From contig NZ_OY781882.1 in the NCBI RefSeq assembly GCF_963677125.1, positions 2,178,501 to 2,242,500 on the forward strand: a stretch of DNA of 64,000 nucleotides. Direction: 5' to 3'. The translations under genes were made by a program, and so were the position numbers. The notes below the pieces were generated by a model. That model was not told the origin of the DNA. It saw only the letters and a program-made list of their open reading frames with translations, and made no database searches. Position 1 is the first letter of the stretch; every line of letters starts with the position of its first letter. The DNA comes from an uncultured Desulfobacter sp. (GTDB lineage Bacteria > Desulfobacterota > Desulfobacteria > Desulfobacterales > Desulfobacteraceae). Shown in pieces: positions 18,174 through 26,590 of this stretch.

Positions 18174-21100
18174 TTATCTGAACTCCAACCTGTATTTAAG
18201 TTCACCGCCCAATTTGCCGCTTGTGTCCTGAAAACTGCTTAACAGCAAATGTTCCAGGAGCTTGTAATAGGTAGTCACCCGATGCACGGTCTCGCCAGAA
18301 CTAATATCGATGCCGTAGGCGACACTGAGCTGACGGGAAAGATCCGCACCTAAACCGACATGAACACTGGTTTCGTCACCTTGATGATCCATACTGAAGC
18401 TGACTTCACTTAACCCCGTGGTGTCCTTAATTCTTTCACTTAAAGAATCCAACATTAACTTGGCAATAGCTGCTGCCGACATTGAATCGCCGCCACTGTC
18501 AGCCCCCATTTCATCTGTGGTTTTTCCGAATGCAATCAAAGAAAGAATATCTGCATCCGACGCGTCAAGATCCGAAGAGAATTTCAGCACCAGGTCATCC
18601 GGCGTGCCGGTCACGGACAGGGTAATGGTATATATCGAGATCGTGGTTTCACCGGTCAGTTTAATTTCGGGTTCAATTTTATACGGATTAATAAAATCAA
18701 TAGCGCCTTCGGTAATTTCAAATTCTGCTTTCTGAAAACGAATCGTGCCCTCATCCACCACAGCCCGGCCATCCAGGGAAGGCGCGTACGCGGTTCCCCG
18801 GACACTGATATTAGGACTGATGGTCATGGATGCCAGGTTATTTTCCACGGCAATAGCGTCCCTGCGGGTAATATAAATATTAAGCCCAATGTTTTTTAGA
18901 AAATCGGGCCCGGGCGCCCTTACCTTGGGACGTGACTTTTTGGTTGTCTGGGCGGCTATGTTTATCAGGCTTAGATCCACATCCTTATAATAGGTGCCTT
19001 CAAAAATATCTATCCGGCCGGTAATCGCTGATTTATCCATGGTGCCGGACCAGTTCAGTTGACTGTTCAAGGTCATATCCAGGGTATCAGGCACATTCAC
19101 CGGCACCTGGACTGCATCGAGATTCAGTTTAAACTTATCCGGCAGGCCGTCTTTCATTTCGGCCTTTCCGGTCAATGATATTTCACCATCGCCAAGATTG
19201 GCTGTGACATCCTGGATGTCAATAGCCTCGGGTTTCAGTACAATGCGACCGGCGATTTTCTGTAAAGGCTCGTCCAACGCCTCAAGGCCCAGGGAGATAT
19301 CTGAAAATTCAACACTGCCTCGAACATCAGGAGAGGTGACGTTGCCTGCGGCACGTAACGAGATCAAAATATCCCCTTGTGCTGAACTTATTCCGCCTGC
19401 CAGGGGAACCAGCATGGACACAGGCAAGCTCCCGGAAACCTCTGCGTCCAGATCACCTTTAATCTCACCGTTGGCCAACAGGGTAAGCCACCCCTTGTCC
19501 ATGATTCGGACCTGCACCGGGTCAAGCGTGAATCTGCCGTTTTTGACAAGCGCTGCGGCATTTTCAATGCGGATTAACTCCTGTTCCTGCCGGGCCAATG
19601 CAAACCGGGAAATATGAACCGATGCCTGTAATGAGTCGGGGTTGTCCAAAGCCCCGCGGACCTCTATGGCGGCATCGACATCAGCGGCCATGTCCGGGGC
19701 ATTGGGAACACGCAGATCCCCGGCATGAATACGCCCTGAAATATCCGGGGCAAACAGACTGCCCTGAGCGGAAATATCTAAACCCAACCTGCCCGAGGCA
19801 AGGAGATCATCGGCCGCCGGATCAAACCCCTTAAGGTCGGTTTCTGGAATCAGGGCGCGAACATCAAAGGTTTTGTTTGCCGTATTAACCTGTCCGGTAA
19901 TGTCCAGGAACGCGTTATTTTTTTGAACACGCGCCTGTTCAAAGGTCAAAATATCATTGCCAAACCGAAGCTGAGCCTCGATGTTATCCAGCCTATATGA
20001 TTTAAAGCCAGGATCCCGACCTGAAAGAGCCATCTCAATAATGGGTTTTTCCAAAGACCCTGTCCCGGTTATTTTACCGGAAAAAATCCCTACTCCGCCT
20101 AGATCAGGGGCCAGTTCGGCCGGGTCAAGCTGACTAAAATCCGCTGTCAGATCCATGGTATGACTCTGCCCTTTTTTCCCAGCCAGCGCCAGGGTTCCTT
20201 GGGCATGAAGCACTCCCTGGTTGCGCTTAAGCGTCACATCCTGGAGCTGGAGAAAACCTTTGTCAATTCGAGCTTTGCAACGCATTTCATCGGCCTGAAA
20301 GCCATTTGAAAATAAATTTTCGGCATTGATATCCAGGGTCAGATCCGGGGCCGGCAAAGCCCCATTAACCACCGCATGCACACCGGCACGTCCCGAACCC
20401 TTTTGCCCCACAAGACTTAAGGGCACTGATATATCCACCACATCCAGATCCAGATGTCCCTGTATTGTCATGGCCTGGGTATCAAATCCCGGCATATCCA
20501 GCCCCAATGCCCCCTTACCGGTCATGCCGGGTCCGTCCAAGGTCAGGCCGGTCAATTTCAGGTGCGATTTTTCCAGTTCAGCACCCGCCTTGAACTGTAC
20601 TTGTGCAGGTCCGGACATCCGGGGCAGGATCAAATCATGGGCTGTAACATCCAAATCGGCACGAGCAGACATCTCACCTGGTACTACCCCCTGCCCCTGG
20701 ACCCGGACCTGGGCGGTAGCTTTGCCTTCTGGAGTATTTTCTCCCAATTGTAGGGCTTCTATGGCCAGACTGTCCGGATTAAGCAAAAAGGTGTAGGCCA
20801 AGGTATCCAGGCCGGCCATAGCGTTGCTGAATCCTTCAGGAAAGGTTTTTGACAAATCTACGTCCCCGGCAAAAGGAATGGTCCCGGCCGGCAAATCTAT
20901 CCGGCCGTCTTTAAGGGTAACATGCCGATTTTCAAGTCCGGCGTAGAGATTGATGCCTGATATGGCAATTTTATGAATGCGACCCTGACCAAACGTAAAT
21001 TGCATTCCGGCAACAGGATTATCGATACCGCCTTTAATGGTCAAATTGACCAGACCGTTTCCCTGAACCAGATCCGCGGGGAGCCCCAGGGTCTTCGTAG

Positions 21101-21962
21101 CCAAAGGTGTTTGTACATCAAGGGTGGCAGTAATATCCGAAACCACTTCACCCCAAAGCCCAGTAACAGACCCGTTTGCATCAAATTCAACACCAGGCAT
21201 CCTGGCATGAAGACTCATATCTGAGATTGTGTCCCTATCAATCTGAGCCTGGACATCAAAGGATTCAATGGCAAGGTCCATATCCCCGATCCCCAGATGG
21301 CCGCCGGCCAGGACCACTTTAGCAGAAGCAGTAAGGTCAGCCAGTTTAAACCCGTTCACATCAACGGACAACTGTCGAAGATCGGTATTAAACTGCGGAG
21401 CTGTTACTTTTACGTGTGCTTGATTCACCTTAAATTCACGGACCCAAAAATCCATGCCCGGTGATTCATCGGTCTCAGTGACCTTGGTATCATCCGGCAC
21501 CCCGGTGTTGGCTACCAAGGCCGACAAAATATCTATATCCCCCTGCTCCGACATGCCGATATCAAGTACGGGCTTATCAATCAAAATTCGGGACAGTTCA
21601 ATTTTCTGCCGGGTCAACGCAGACCAGTCAACCTTGGCCGCAACCAAGGAGATACCGGCCAGTTCCTTACCGGAAACACCTTTCAAATGAATCCCGGCAA
21701 TCTGAACCCTGCCCGCCTTAAGATCCAGGCGGAACCGATCCCATGTCAATGTGCCGGGAATAGTATTGTTGACCTGTTTTTGGATAAAGACCTGTGCAGG
21801 CCGGGTCTCAATCAGAAAAAAAGCGGCAACTACCAGCCCGACTAACAGGCAAAGGCCTATTAAACATGTAAAAAAAACGATCTGAAACCAGCGTCTCTGG
21901 AAAAATCTGCCGGAACTGCGAGTTGCCTTGGAAGAGGAATGAAAATCTGTGGGCACTGCCAT
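18174..21962 (-). CDS. tamB: TamB-like translocation/assembly protein (AsmA-like)
   Basis: Large periplasm-spanning protein of 1262 residues, implicated in other bacteria in outer-membrane protein assembly and phospholipid transport. One N-terminal transmembrane anchor (about residues 26-50) is followed by a long run of beta-rich repeats typical of the AsmA/TamB fold, with many DLD, VRGSV and SLTGKA-like segments. The C-terminal DUF490 region includes FEGTYYKDVDLSLINIA, ISVRGTAYAPSLDGRA, IDFINPYKIEPEIKL and LSLIAFGKTTDEMG, and the protein ends LGGELKYRLEFR. First gene of a two-gene operon with the Omp85 partner. Confidence 0.9.
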   Translation of the reverse strand: MAVPTDFHSSSKATRSSGRFFQRRWFQIVFFTCLIGLCLLVGLVVAAFFLIETRPAQVFIQKQVNNTIPGTLTWDRFRLDLKAGRVQIAGIHLKGVSGKELAGISLVAAKVDWSALTRQKIELSRILIDKPVLDIGMSEQGDIDILSALVANTGVPDDTKVTETDESPGMDFWVREFKVNQAHVKVTAPQFNTDLRQLSVDVNGFKLADLTASAKVVLAGGHLGIGDMDLAIESFDVQAQIDRDTISDMSLHARMPGVEFDANGSVTGLWGEVVSDITATLDVQTPLATKTLGLPADLVQGNGLVNLTIKGGIDNPVAGMQFTFGQGRIHKIAISGINLYAGLENRHVTLKDGRIDLPAGTIPFAGDVDLSKTFPEGFSNAMAGLDTLAYTFLLNPDSLAIEALQLGENTPEGKATAQVRVQGQGVVPGEMSARADLDVTAHDLILPRMSGPAQVQFKAGAELEKSHLKLTGLTLDGPGMTGKGALGLDMPGFDTQAMTIQGHLDLDVVDISVPLSLVGQKGSGRAGVHAVVNGALPAPDLTLDINAENLFSNGFQADEMRCKARIDKGFLQLQDVTLKRNQGVLHAQGTLALAGKKGQSHTMDLTADFSQLDPAELAPDLGGVGIFSGKITGTGSLEKPIIEMALSGRDPGFKSYRLDNIEAQLRFGNDILTFEQARVQKNNAFLDITGQVNTANKTFDVRALIPETDLKGFDPAADDLLASGRLGLDISAQGSLFAPDISGRIHAGDLRVPNAPDMAADVDAAIEVRGALDNPDSLQASVHISRFALARQEQELIRIENAAALVKNGRFTLDPVQVRIMDKGWLTLLANGEIKGDLDAEVSGSLPVSMLVPLAGGISSAQGDILISLRAAGNVTSPDVRGSVEFSDISLGLEALDEPLQKIAGRIVLKPEAIDIQDVTANLGDGEISLTGKAEMKDGLPDKFKLNLDAVQVPVNVPDTLDMTLNSQLNWSGTMDKSAITGRIDIFEGTYYKDVDLSLINIAAQTTKKSRPKVRAPGPDFLKNIGLNIYITRRDAIAVENNLASMTISPNISVRGTAYAPSLDGRAVVDEGTIRFQKAEFEITEGAIDFINPYKIEPEIKLTGETTISIYTITLSVTGTPDDLVLKFSSDLDASDADILSLIAFGKTTDEMGADSGGDSMSAAAIAKLMLDSLSERIKDTTGLSEVSFSMDHQGDETSVHVGLGADLSRQLSVAYGIDISSGETVHRVTTYYKLLEHLLLSSFQDTSGKLGGELKYRLEFR

Positions 21963-22169
21963 ATTGCCTATGCGGGTTAAGGTTTATCTGAATATTTTGA
22001 TTCTAAGGCCTTGAGGCCGGCCATGTCAAGGCAGATGCTATCGTTGACGGCGCCGTAAAAGAAAATATGCTGGACAACACTGCGCTTTTGTCCTTCATAT
22101 AATTGGTCATTTTCTCCTATTCCATAATCCGGTTTTTCACAATACTCTGCCGCTTTAAAAAGATAAAAA

Positions 22170-22198
22170 TTGACACGGCCTCTATTCTCTTTTATAAA
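22170..22198 (+). promoter_or_regulatory. Sigma-70-type promoter for the TiaS-like gene
   Basis: TTGACA at 22170-22175, a 17-bp spacer, and TATAAA at 22193-22198, a near-consensus housekeeping promoter 56 bp before the ATG at 22254. The rest of the 21963-22253 gap between the divergent tamB and this gene holds nothing else I can name. Confidence 0.7.
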
Positions 22199-22253
22199 AC
22201 TCTGCGCTGGTTGAATAACCGGCGGTTTTTAAAAAGAATATTAAGGAGGACAA

Positions 22254-23006
22254 ATGAAGTATTGGGTCTGTATGGATGATACAGATATGCCGGGCACTAA
22301 AGGAACAGGCTGGTTGGTCCAGGAAATCTGCAGGGAAATTGAGGATCTTGGGCTGGGGGAAAGCTCGGCCATCAGCCGGCACCAGCTCTTTGTTCACGAA
22401 GATATCCCCTTTACATCTCATAATTCAGCCATGTGCTTTGAGCTTGAACTTGAAACCCCAAATTTTCTACCCCGCCTGATGGCTCATCTAATACATTGTC
22501 TTGAGACCCGATGCGAGCCGGGCTCAGATCCGGGCCTGTGCGTAACAGGGCCTCTGGATGGAGACAAACAAAAACGATTGTCTGCCTTTGGTGCCAAGGC
22601 AAAACAGGCCGTCTGCACCAAAAATGACGCCTATAGCCTTGCCAGGAATATGGGTATACACCTGTCCGAGCATGGGGGAACCGGGGGGGGGATCATCGGC
22701 GCCCTTGCCGGGATAGGACTGCGGATGACCGGAAATGACGGTCGGTACAGGGGCTGGTACCACCTGGGTAATCCCGGTGACATCGTCACTGTGGCGGATT
22801 TGTGCACCCATCCCTTCATCGACACGGTGGTGCGGGCGGACGGATCTGAGCTTTCCCTTTCAGAAAAGGTGGCCATCGGATCGGAAAAGACCAAGACGGT
22901 CAGAATAGGATATCACCAGGTGGTGACGACCACAGCCAATGAAACCGCTGAGCAGACCGGAATTGCCCTGCGAACCATCACCAAAGAAGAGGCTAAAAAT
23001 TATTAA
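22254..23006 (+). CDS. TiaS-like protein (N-terminal domain homology), function unknown
   Basis: A 250-residue protein whose first 70 residues resemble the start of archaeal TiaS, the tRNA(Ile2) agmatidine synthetase: MKYWVCMDDTDMPGTKGTG matches the DDTDSxxGMCTT signature, and the later DIPFTSHNSAMCFELE matches the (R)xxPxIPxKTRGNGAV region. A glycine-rich loop (HGGTGGGIIGALAGIGLR) lies near residue 140-157 and may bind a phosphate group. The zinc and OB parts of full TiaS are absent, so tRNA modification is doubtful. AAGGAGG precedes the ATG. The gene has its own promoter and a strong terminator, and sits convergent to a TonB receptor. Role unknown. Confidence 0.5.
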   Translation: MKYWVCMDDTDMPGTKGTGWLVQEICREIEDLGLGESSAISRHQLFVHEDIPFTSHNSAMCFELELETPNFLPRLMAHLIHCLETRCEPGSDPGLCVTGPLDGDKQKRLSAFGAKAKQAVCTKNDAYSLARNMGIHLSEHGGTGGGIIGALAGIGLRMTGNDGRYRGWYHLGNPGDIVTVADLCTHPFIDTVVRADGSELSLSEKVAIGSEKTKTVRIGYHQVVTTTANETAEQTGIALRTITKEEAKNY

Positions 23007-23043
23007 AAAACGCCCCCGGCATTCTCAATGCCGGGGGCGTTTT
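23007..23043. terminator. Bidirectional Rho-independent terminator
   Basis: A perfect 17-bp inverted repeat (AAAACGCCCCCGGCATT, loop CTC, then its complement ending GCGTTTT). The A-tract on one side and T-tract on the other make it usable by both convergent genes, the TiaS-like gene and the TonB receptor. Confidence 0.93.
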
Positions 23044-23080
23044 CGTTTGTTCTTTGCCCAAATGCAAGGCCCAGGCAAAT

Positions 23081-25045
23081 TTAAAACCGGATCTTCATAC
23101 CGGCATAGGTAGTCCTGCCGGCCTGGGGAAAGCCGTAGCTTTCTTCGTAATCTTCATCAAAAAGATTGCTGACACCCAGATAAACCGAGCAGATCTCTTT
23201 GTAAACCCGTTGCTCTATCTTCAAATCCACCAGAGTGATATCCCCTAAGTCTCCCTGATCACTATCCCCGTCATACACCTGATCTGTCAGATACATGAGG
23301 CTGGCATAGGCGATCAGTCCAAAATCAAAGGCATAATTCCCCTCCAGAGTGAACTTGTGAACCGGACGGTATTCCAGGTCTTCAAAGGTAGCTCCCTCAG
23401 ACTTGTTCTCGGCATCCATATAGGAGTACCCAAGGCTGGCACCCGCGTTTGAAAACTGTTTGGACAAAAACAGCTCAACCCCTTTGAACCGGTATTCGTC
23501 GAAATTTTCATAGAGGTCGTCGCCACTGGGCTGTTCAACCTTTTGAATATAATCTTTTACATTGTTCTGAAACAAAGCAAAATCTGCCATGATCCCGTAA
23601 GGCAGCAACTGGGTGACACCGATCTCATAATTGTCCGAGGTCTCTGTTTCCAGATCCTCGTTTCCGGCATCGGCATCGTACAGGTTCTTGATGGAGGCAA
23701 ACCTTATCTTTCTGGCATAGGATGCTCTCAGCCGGGTATTTTGTGCCAGATCAAAACTCACCCCTGTCAGCCAGGCCCCCTGGTCATCATCATTCCCCTG
23801 GTCTTTATTCTGCCAATGGTGGCTGTAACCTGCCACCACACCCAGGCGCTCAAAGAAAGTGGCCTCGTATTCCATGGCCGCAGCATATAAGGACAGGTCG
23901 TGGGAAATAGCGATGGGATTACCATTACCATACAGCCCGTTAGAGTCATAAGAATCGGTCTCTGCGTTCAAGGATACCCCCAACTGGCCCAGGGTATCAA
24001 AATTAAAAAAGCCTTGGACGGTAGCGCCGATCACATCGGTTTCATCGGTTTTATCGTAATTATTATTTTTGGTGATAGCGGAGTATTCATCATTGTCATA
24101 ACGGACCAACTGTTCATCGTTCTCATTCAAATATCCCCAGGCGCGAAGGCTAAAAAGGCCGCCCGGATCATATCCAATAGAAAGCTGGGCAAAGTGGCCG
24201 TCATAATCCTCTACCCGGTCGTATTTAGGGCTCTTGGCATAGGGGTCTGATTTGTCATTGATGGTTGACGGCGGCTGCCCAAACTCTCCATTGCTTACGC
24301 CCGCAACAATACCGAACCTGAACGAATCACTTGCTGTCACGCCTAAGTTGGTAAAGAAACTCTCCCGAAAATAGTCGCTGTTTTCCCGGATACCGCCATC
24401 CTCTTCGGAGGTGTCATCAAAACTATTCGAAAGTATAAAGCCGTCGGAATCCTGACGACTGGTGGAAACAAAATAATCCACCCAGTCATTGCCCCCTGAG
24501 ATATCCCCTTTGGCTGTCATATTTCCCCGCTCGTCAATATCGGCTGACAGGCCTCCAGTAATCCCTTTGGTCCCCTTTTTAGTGATGATATTAATCACCC
24601 CGCCAAGGCCTCCCTGACCGTAAAGTACCGAGTGGTTCCCATAGGACACTTTGATTCTTGCAATATTCTCCGTTGAAATTATAGAGGGGTCAAACTGGCC
24701 GTCATAGGTGGAGTTAAAGGGAATCCCGTTAAGCAGCAGGACCACATGGCGGGACCGCATCCCTCTGATGTTGACCCTTGGAATACCCTGGGCTCCCCGC
24801 CTGACATCCAGACCGGGTAACAATTCAAGCGCCTTGTCCAAAGTGGTGGCATGGCGCAGTTCAATCTGCTGGGCGGTAATTTCGTGAAGTGTCCCCACGG
24901 ACTCTACCCCCTGGCTTTCTGAAGCGGTTACTACCACCTCTCCCAGATCGTATTCCGGAGTCTGATCAGGGGTCTCTTCGGCCAGAACATTCATCGCCGA
25001 ACACACGATCAGCACGGCAATGATCCTTGCAATAATTTTGGACAT
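23081..25045 (-). CDS. TonB-dependent outer-membrane receptor (BtuB/FepA type)
   Basis: Outer-membrane active transporter of 654 residues. A signal peptide ends near VLAEE, followed by a TonB box (DLGEVVVTASES), the plug domain (ELLPGLDVRRGAQGIPRVNIRGM, then GNHSVLYGQGGLGGVINIITKKG) and a 22-strand barrel ending in AGMKIRF with C-terminal Phe. Start ATG at 25045 with GGGAG upstream. Divergent to a FecCD-type importer, so the two probably move the same iron-, heme- or corrinoid-type ligand; sequence alone does not say which. Its mRNA begins with a structured leader (25080-25185). Confidence 0.9.
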   Translation of the reverse strand: MSKIIARIIAVLIVCSAMNVLAEETPDQTPEYDLGEVVVTASESQGVESVGTLHEITAQQIELRHATTLDKALELLPGLDVRRGAQGIPRVNIRGMRSRHVVLLLNGIPFNSTYDGQFDPSIISTENIARIKVSYGNHSVLYGQGGLGGVINIITKKGTKGITGGLSADIDERGNMTAKGDISGGNDWVDYFVSTSRQDSDGFILSNSFDDTSEEDGGIRENSDYFRESFFTNLGVTASDSFRFGIVAGVSNGEFGQPPSTINDKSDPYAKSPKYDRVEDYDGHFAQLSIGYDPGGLFSLRAWGYLNENDEQLVRYDNDEYSAITKNNNYDKTDETDVIGATVQGFFNFDTLGQLGVSLNAETDSYDSNGLYGNGNPIAISHDLSLYAAAMEYEATFFERLGVVAGYSHHWQNKDQGNDDDQGAWLTGVSFDLAQNTRLRASYARKIRFASIKNLYDADAGNEDLETETSDNYEIGVTQLLPYGIMADFALFQNNVKDYIQKVEQPSGDDLYENFDEYRFKGVELFLSKQFSNAGASLGYSYMDAENKSEGATFEDLEYRPVHKFTLEGNYAFDFGLIAYASLMYLTDQVYDGDSDQGDLGDITLVDLKIEQRVYKEICSVYLGVSNLFDEDYEESYGFPQAGRTTYAGMKIRF

Positions 25046-25079
25046 AACCCGCGTCTCCCTTTGTTAGACGGCCTATATA

Positions 25080-25185
25080 GCCTTTATAAGAAACGCTCTG
25101 TAAGCCACAGAGATGTTTCAATATTCGTTGTGGTCCGAACCACGGTCAAAGACCAAGGACGGTCCATGACCGTTATATAAAAAAC
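25080..25185 (-). ncRNA. Putative structured leader element, copy A (upstream of TonB receptor)
   Basis: On the minus strand this stretch is closely similar to 52722-52826 on the plus strand. Seen from the minus strand: hairpin 1 is ACGGTC-ATG-GACCGT (25173-25159), a second small hairpin is GGT-TCGG-ACC (25141-25132), then the invariant CCACAACGAATATT, and hairpin 3 is GAAAC-AT-CTCTGT-loop-ACAGAG-C-GTTTC (25119-25090). Compared with copy B, hairpins 1 and 2 each show one compensatory pair change. It lies between a likely promoter (25283-25311) and the receptor start, 35 nt before the ATG. Similarity to copy B resumes near the ribosome site (CCGTC...CTAACAAA...GGAG). A riboswitch or protein-binding leader is inference; I do not recognise a named family. 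Confidence 0.6.
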
Positions 25186-25282
25186 AGATGAATCGGCTGC
25201 AATCATATGATAATGGACTTTCGCTCTAATCCCCTGATTTTCACGTTGACCATAGACCGCTGAATTCTGATTTTAAATAGAA

Positions 25283-25311
25283 ATGTAACCACACCTATCT
25301 ATTTTTGTCAA
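25283..25311 (-). promoter_or_regulatory. Probable sigma-70 promoter of the TonB receptor
   Basis: Read on the minus strand: TTGACA (25311-25306), a 17-bp spacer, then TTACAT (25288-25283). Transcription from here would give a leader of about 230 nt that contains element A. The -10 is weak. Confidence 0.45.
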
Positions 25312-25389
25312 ACTATTATCATTTGGTTGCATACACCCTCTTTTCAGGTTTTTATTTTTCTGATACTAACCAAGAGAAACCAACAACTA

Positions 25390-25530
25390 GTGTCTGACCG
25401 AAAACCTGGAAATTTTGTTGAGTACAAGGCGGGCACAAATTTTAACCGGAGGAATACATAGAGTATTTTGAGGATTAAAATTTGGGACCAACGAAGTAAT
25501 CGGCAAAATTTACGGTTTTCGGTCGGGCAC
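25390..25530 (-). repeat. Long imperfect palindromic repeat, copy 3 (inverted)
   Basis: A 141-bp copy of the palindromic family, in opposite orientation. Its outer arms are GACCGAAAACC and GGTTTTCGGTC; the inner core again carries TTTTAATCCTC and CCGGTTAAAATTT. On the minus strand it starts GTGCCC and ends AGACAC like the other copies. TAGTT occurs just outside both ends, a possible target duplication. It ends 9 bp before the frame of the importer permease opens. Confidence 0.75.
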
Positions 25531-25629
25531 TAACTACATTGAAAACAAAATTCAGGACGAACCATCAGCATTTCTCAACGCCACATTTTACACTGGACCC
25601 TTGGCCTCCGAGCCTTACCCCTGGCCCCT

Positions 25630-26586
25630 GTGATCCTGATCCTGGTCTCGGTCCTCTTAGGCCGTTATCCTATCCATATCCAGGAGATCGCCTTACTGAT
25701 CAAGGCCCTGGCCGGACAGGGTCAGGTCAACGAGATTCACTATTCCCTGATCGTCCATGTCCGGCTGCCCAGAGCTATCCTGGCTGCCTTGGTCGGCGGA
25801 AGCCTGGCTGTCAGCGGTGCTGCCTTCCAGGGACTGTTCAAAAACCCCCTGGTCAGTTCCGGCATGCTGGGGGTCAGTTCCGGCGCAGGGTTTGGAGCCG
25901 CCCTGGCCCTGATCCTTTTTGGCTCAGGCCTGCCGGTTTATCTATTCTCCTTTGGATTCGGTCTTGCCGCCGTGGGTTTAAGCCTTGTCACAGGGCGGTT
26001 TGTGGCAGACCGCCAGGCCGTTACCCTGGTTCTGGGCGGCGTAATTGTGGGCTCAATCTTTTCAGCGCTGGTATCCTTTTTAAAATATGTGGCAGATCCA
26101 TACGATGAACTGCCGGCCATTGTGTTCTGGCTGATGGGCAGCTTGTCCCGGGCCCAGTATCCCGTCATTATTGCCGCCGGCCTGCCCATGCTGCTGGGCT
26201 GTATCGGCTTGTATCTAATCCGCTGGCGCCTTAATGTTCTGGCCATGGGGGACAGGGAAGCAAGGGCACTTGGACTCAACCTTACCTGGAACAGACTTTT
26301 CGTCATTGTTTGCGCCACCCTGGCAACGGCTTCAGCCGTCTGTGTCTCCGGCGTCATTGGCTGGATCGGGCTTGTGGTTCCCCACATGGGAAGAATGGTG
26401 GCAGGTAACAATAATAATGAACTGATCCCGGCCGCATTTTGCCTGGGTGCCTGTTTTCTCATCGTTGTGGATACGGTCAGCCGGCTGATCTCCACAAGCG
26501 AAATGCCGTTGGGAATTCTTACTGCCCTTGTGGGCGGCCCATTTTTCATCTACCTGCTCAAGCAGACCAAAGGAAGGCGATGGTAA
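25630..26586 (+). CDS. FecCD/BtuC-type ABC transporter permease
   Basis: Inner-membrane permease of an iron-siderophore, heme or corrinoid importer, 318 residues from GTG at 25630. Family segments are plain: VRLPRAILAALVGGSLAVSG, FKNPLVSSGMLGVSSGAG, LVLGGVIVG, MGDREARALGL and IGWIGLVVPHMGRMVAG, with about ten hydrophobic helices. The start is uncertain. GTG at 25630 trims the first helix and has no ribosome site. The frame is open upstream to a TGA at 25540 (reading WTLGLRALPLAP before the GTG, as expected for the family) but has no ATG, GTG or TTG there. The palindromic repeat ends at that point, so the original start may have been lost. It overlaps closely with the ATPase gene that follows. 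Confidence 0.85.
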   Translation: MILILVSVLLGRYPIHIQEIALLIKALAGQGQVNEIHYSLIVHVRLPRAILAALVGGSLAVSGAAFQGLFKNPLVSSGMLGVSSGAGFGAALALILFGSGLPVYLFSFGFGLAAVGLSLVTGRFVADRQAVTLVLGGVIVGSIFSALVSFLKYVADPYDELPAIVFWLMGSLSRAQYPVIIAAGLPMLLGCIGLYLIRWRLNVLAMGDREARALGLNLTWNRLFVIVCATLATASAVCVSGVIGWIGLVVPHMGRMVAGNNNNELIPAAFCLGACFLIVVDTVSRLISTSEMPLGILTALVGGPFFIYLLKQTKGRRW

Positions 26587-26590
26587 GACC

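Noticed and set aside
25046..25629. Cobalamin riboswitch upstream of the BtuB/BtuC-like genes
   Set aside because: I looked for the B12-box core GCCACTG and its neighbours on both strands and did not find it; the leader here is a different element.
25539..26108. Open frame of 189 codons overlapping the permease gene
   Set aside because: It lies in another frame of a clear FecCD permease and its product is rich in Pro, Arg and Gly, typical of a shadow frame. A frameshift joining its first codons to the permease cannot be excluded.
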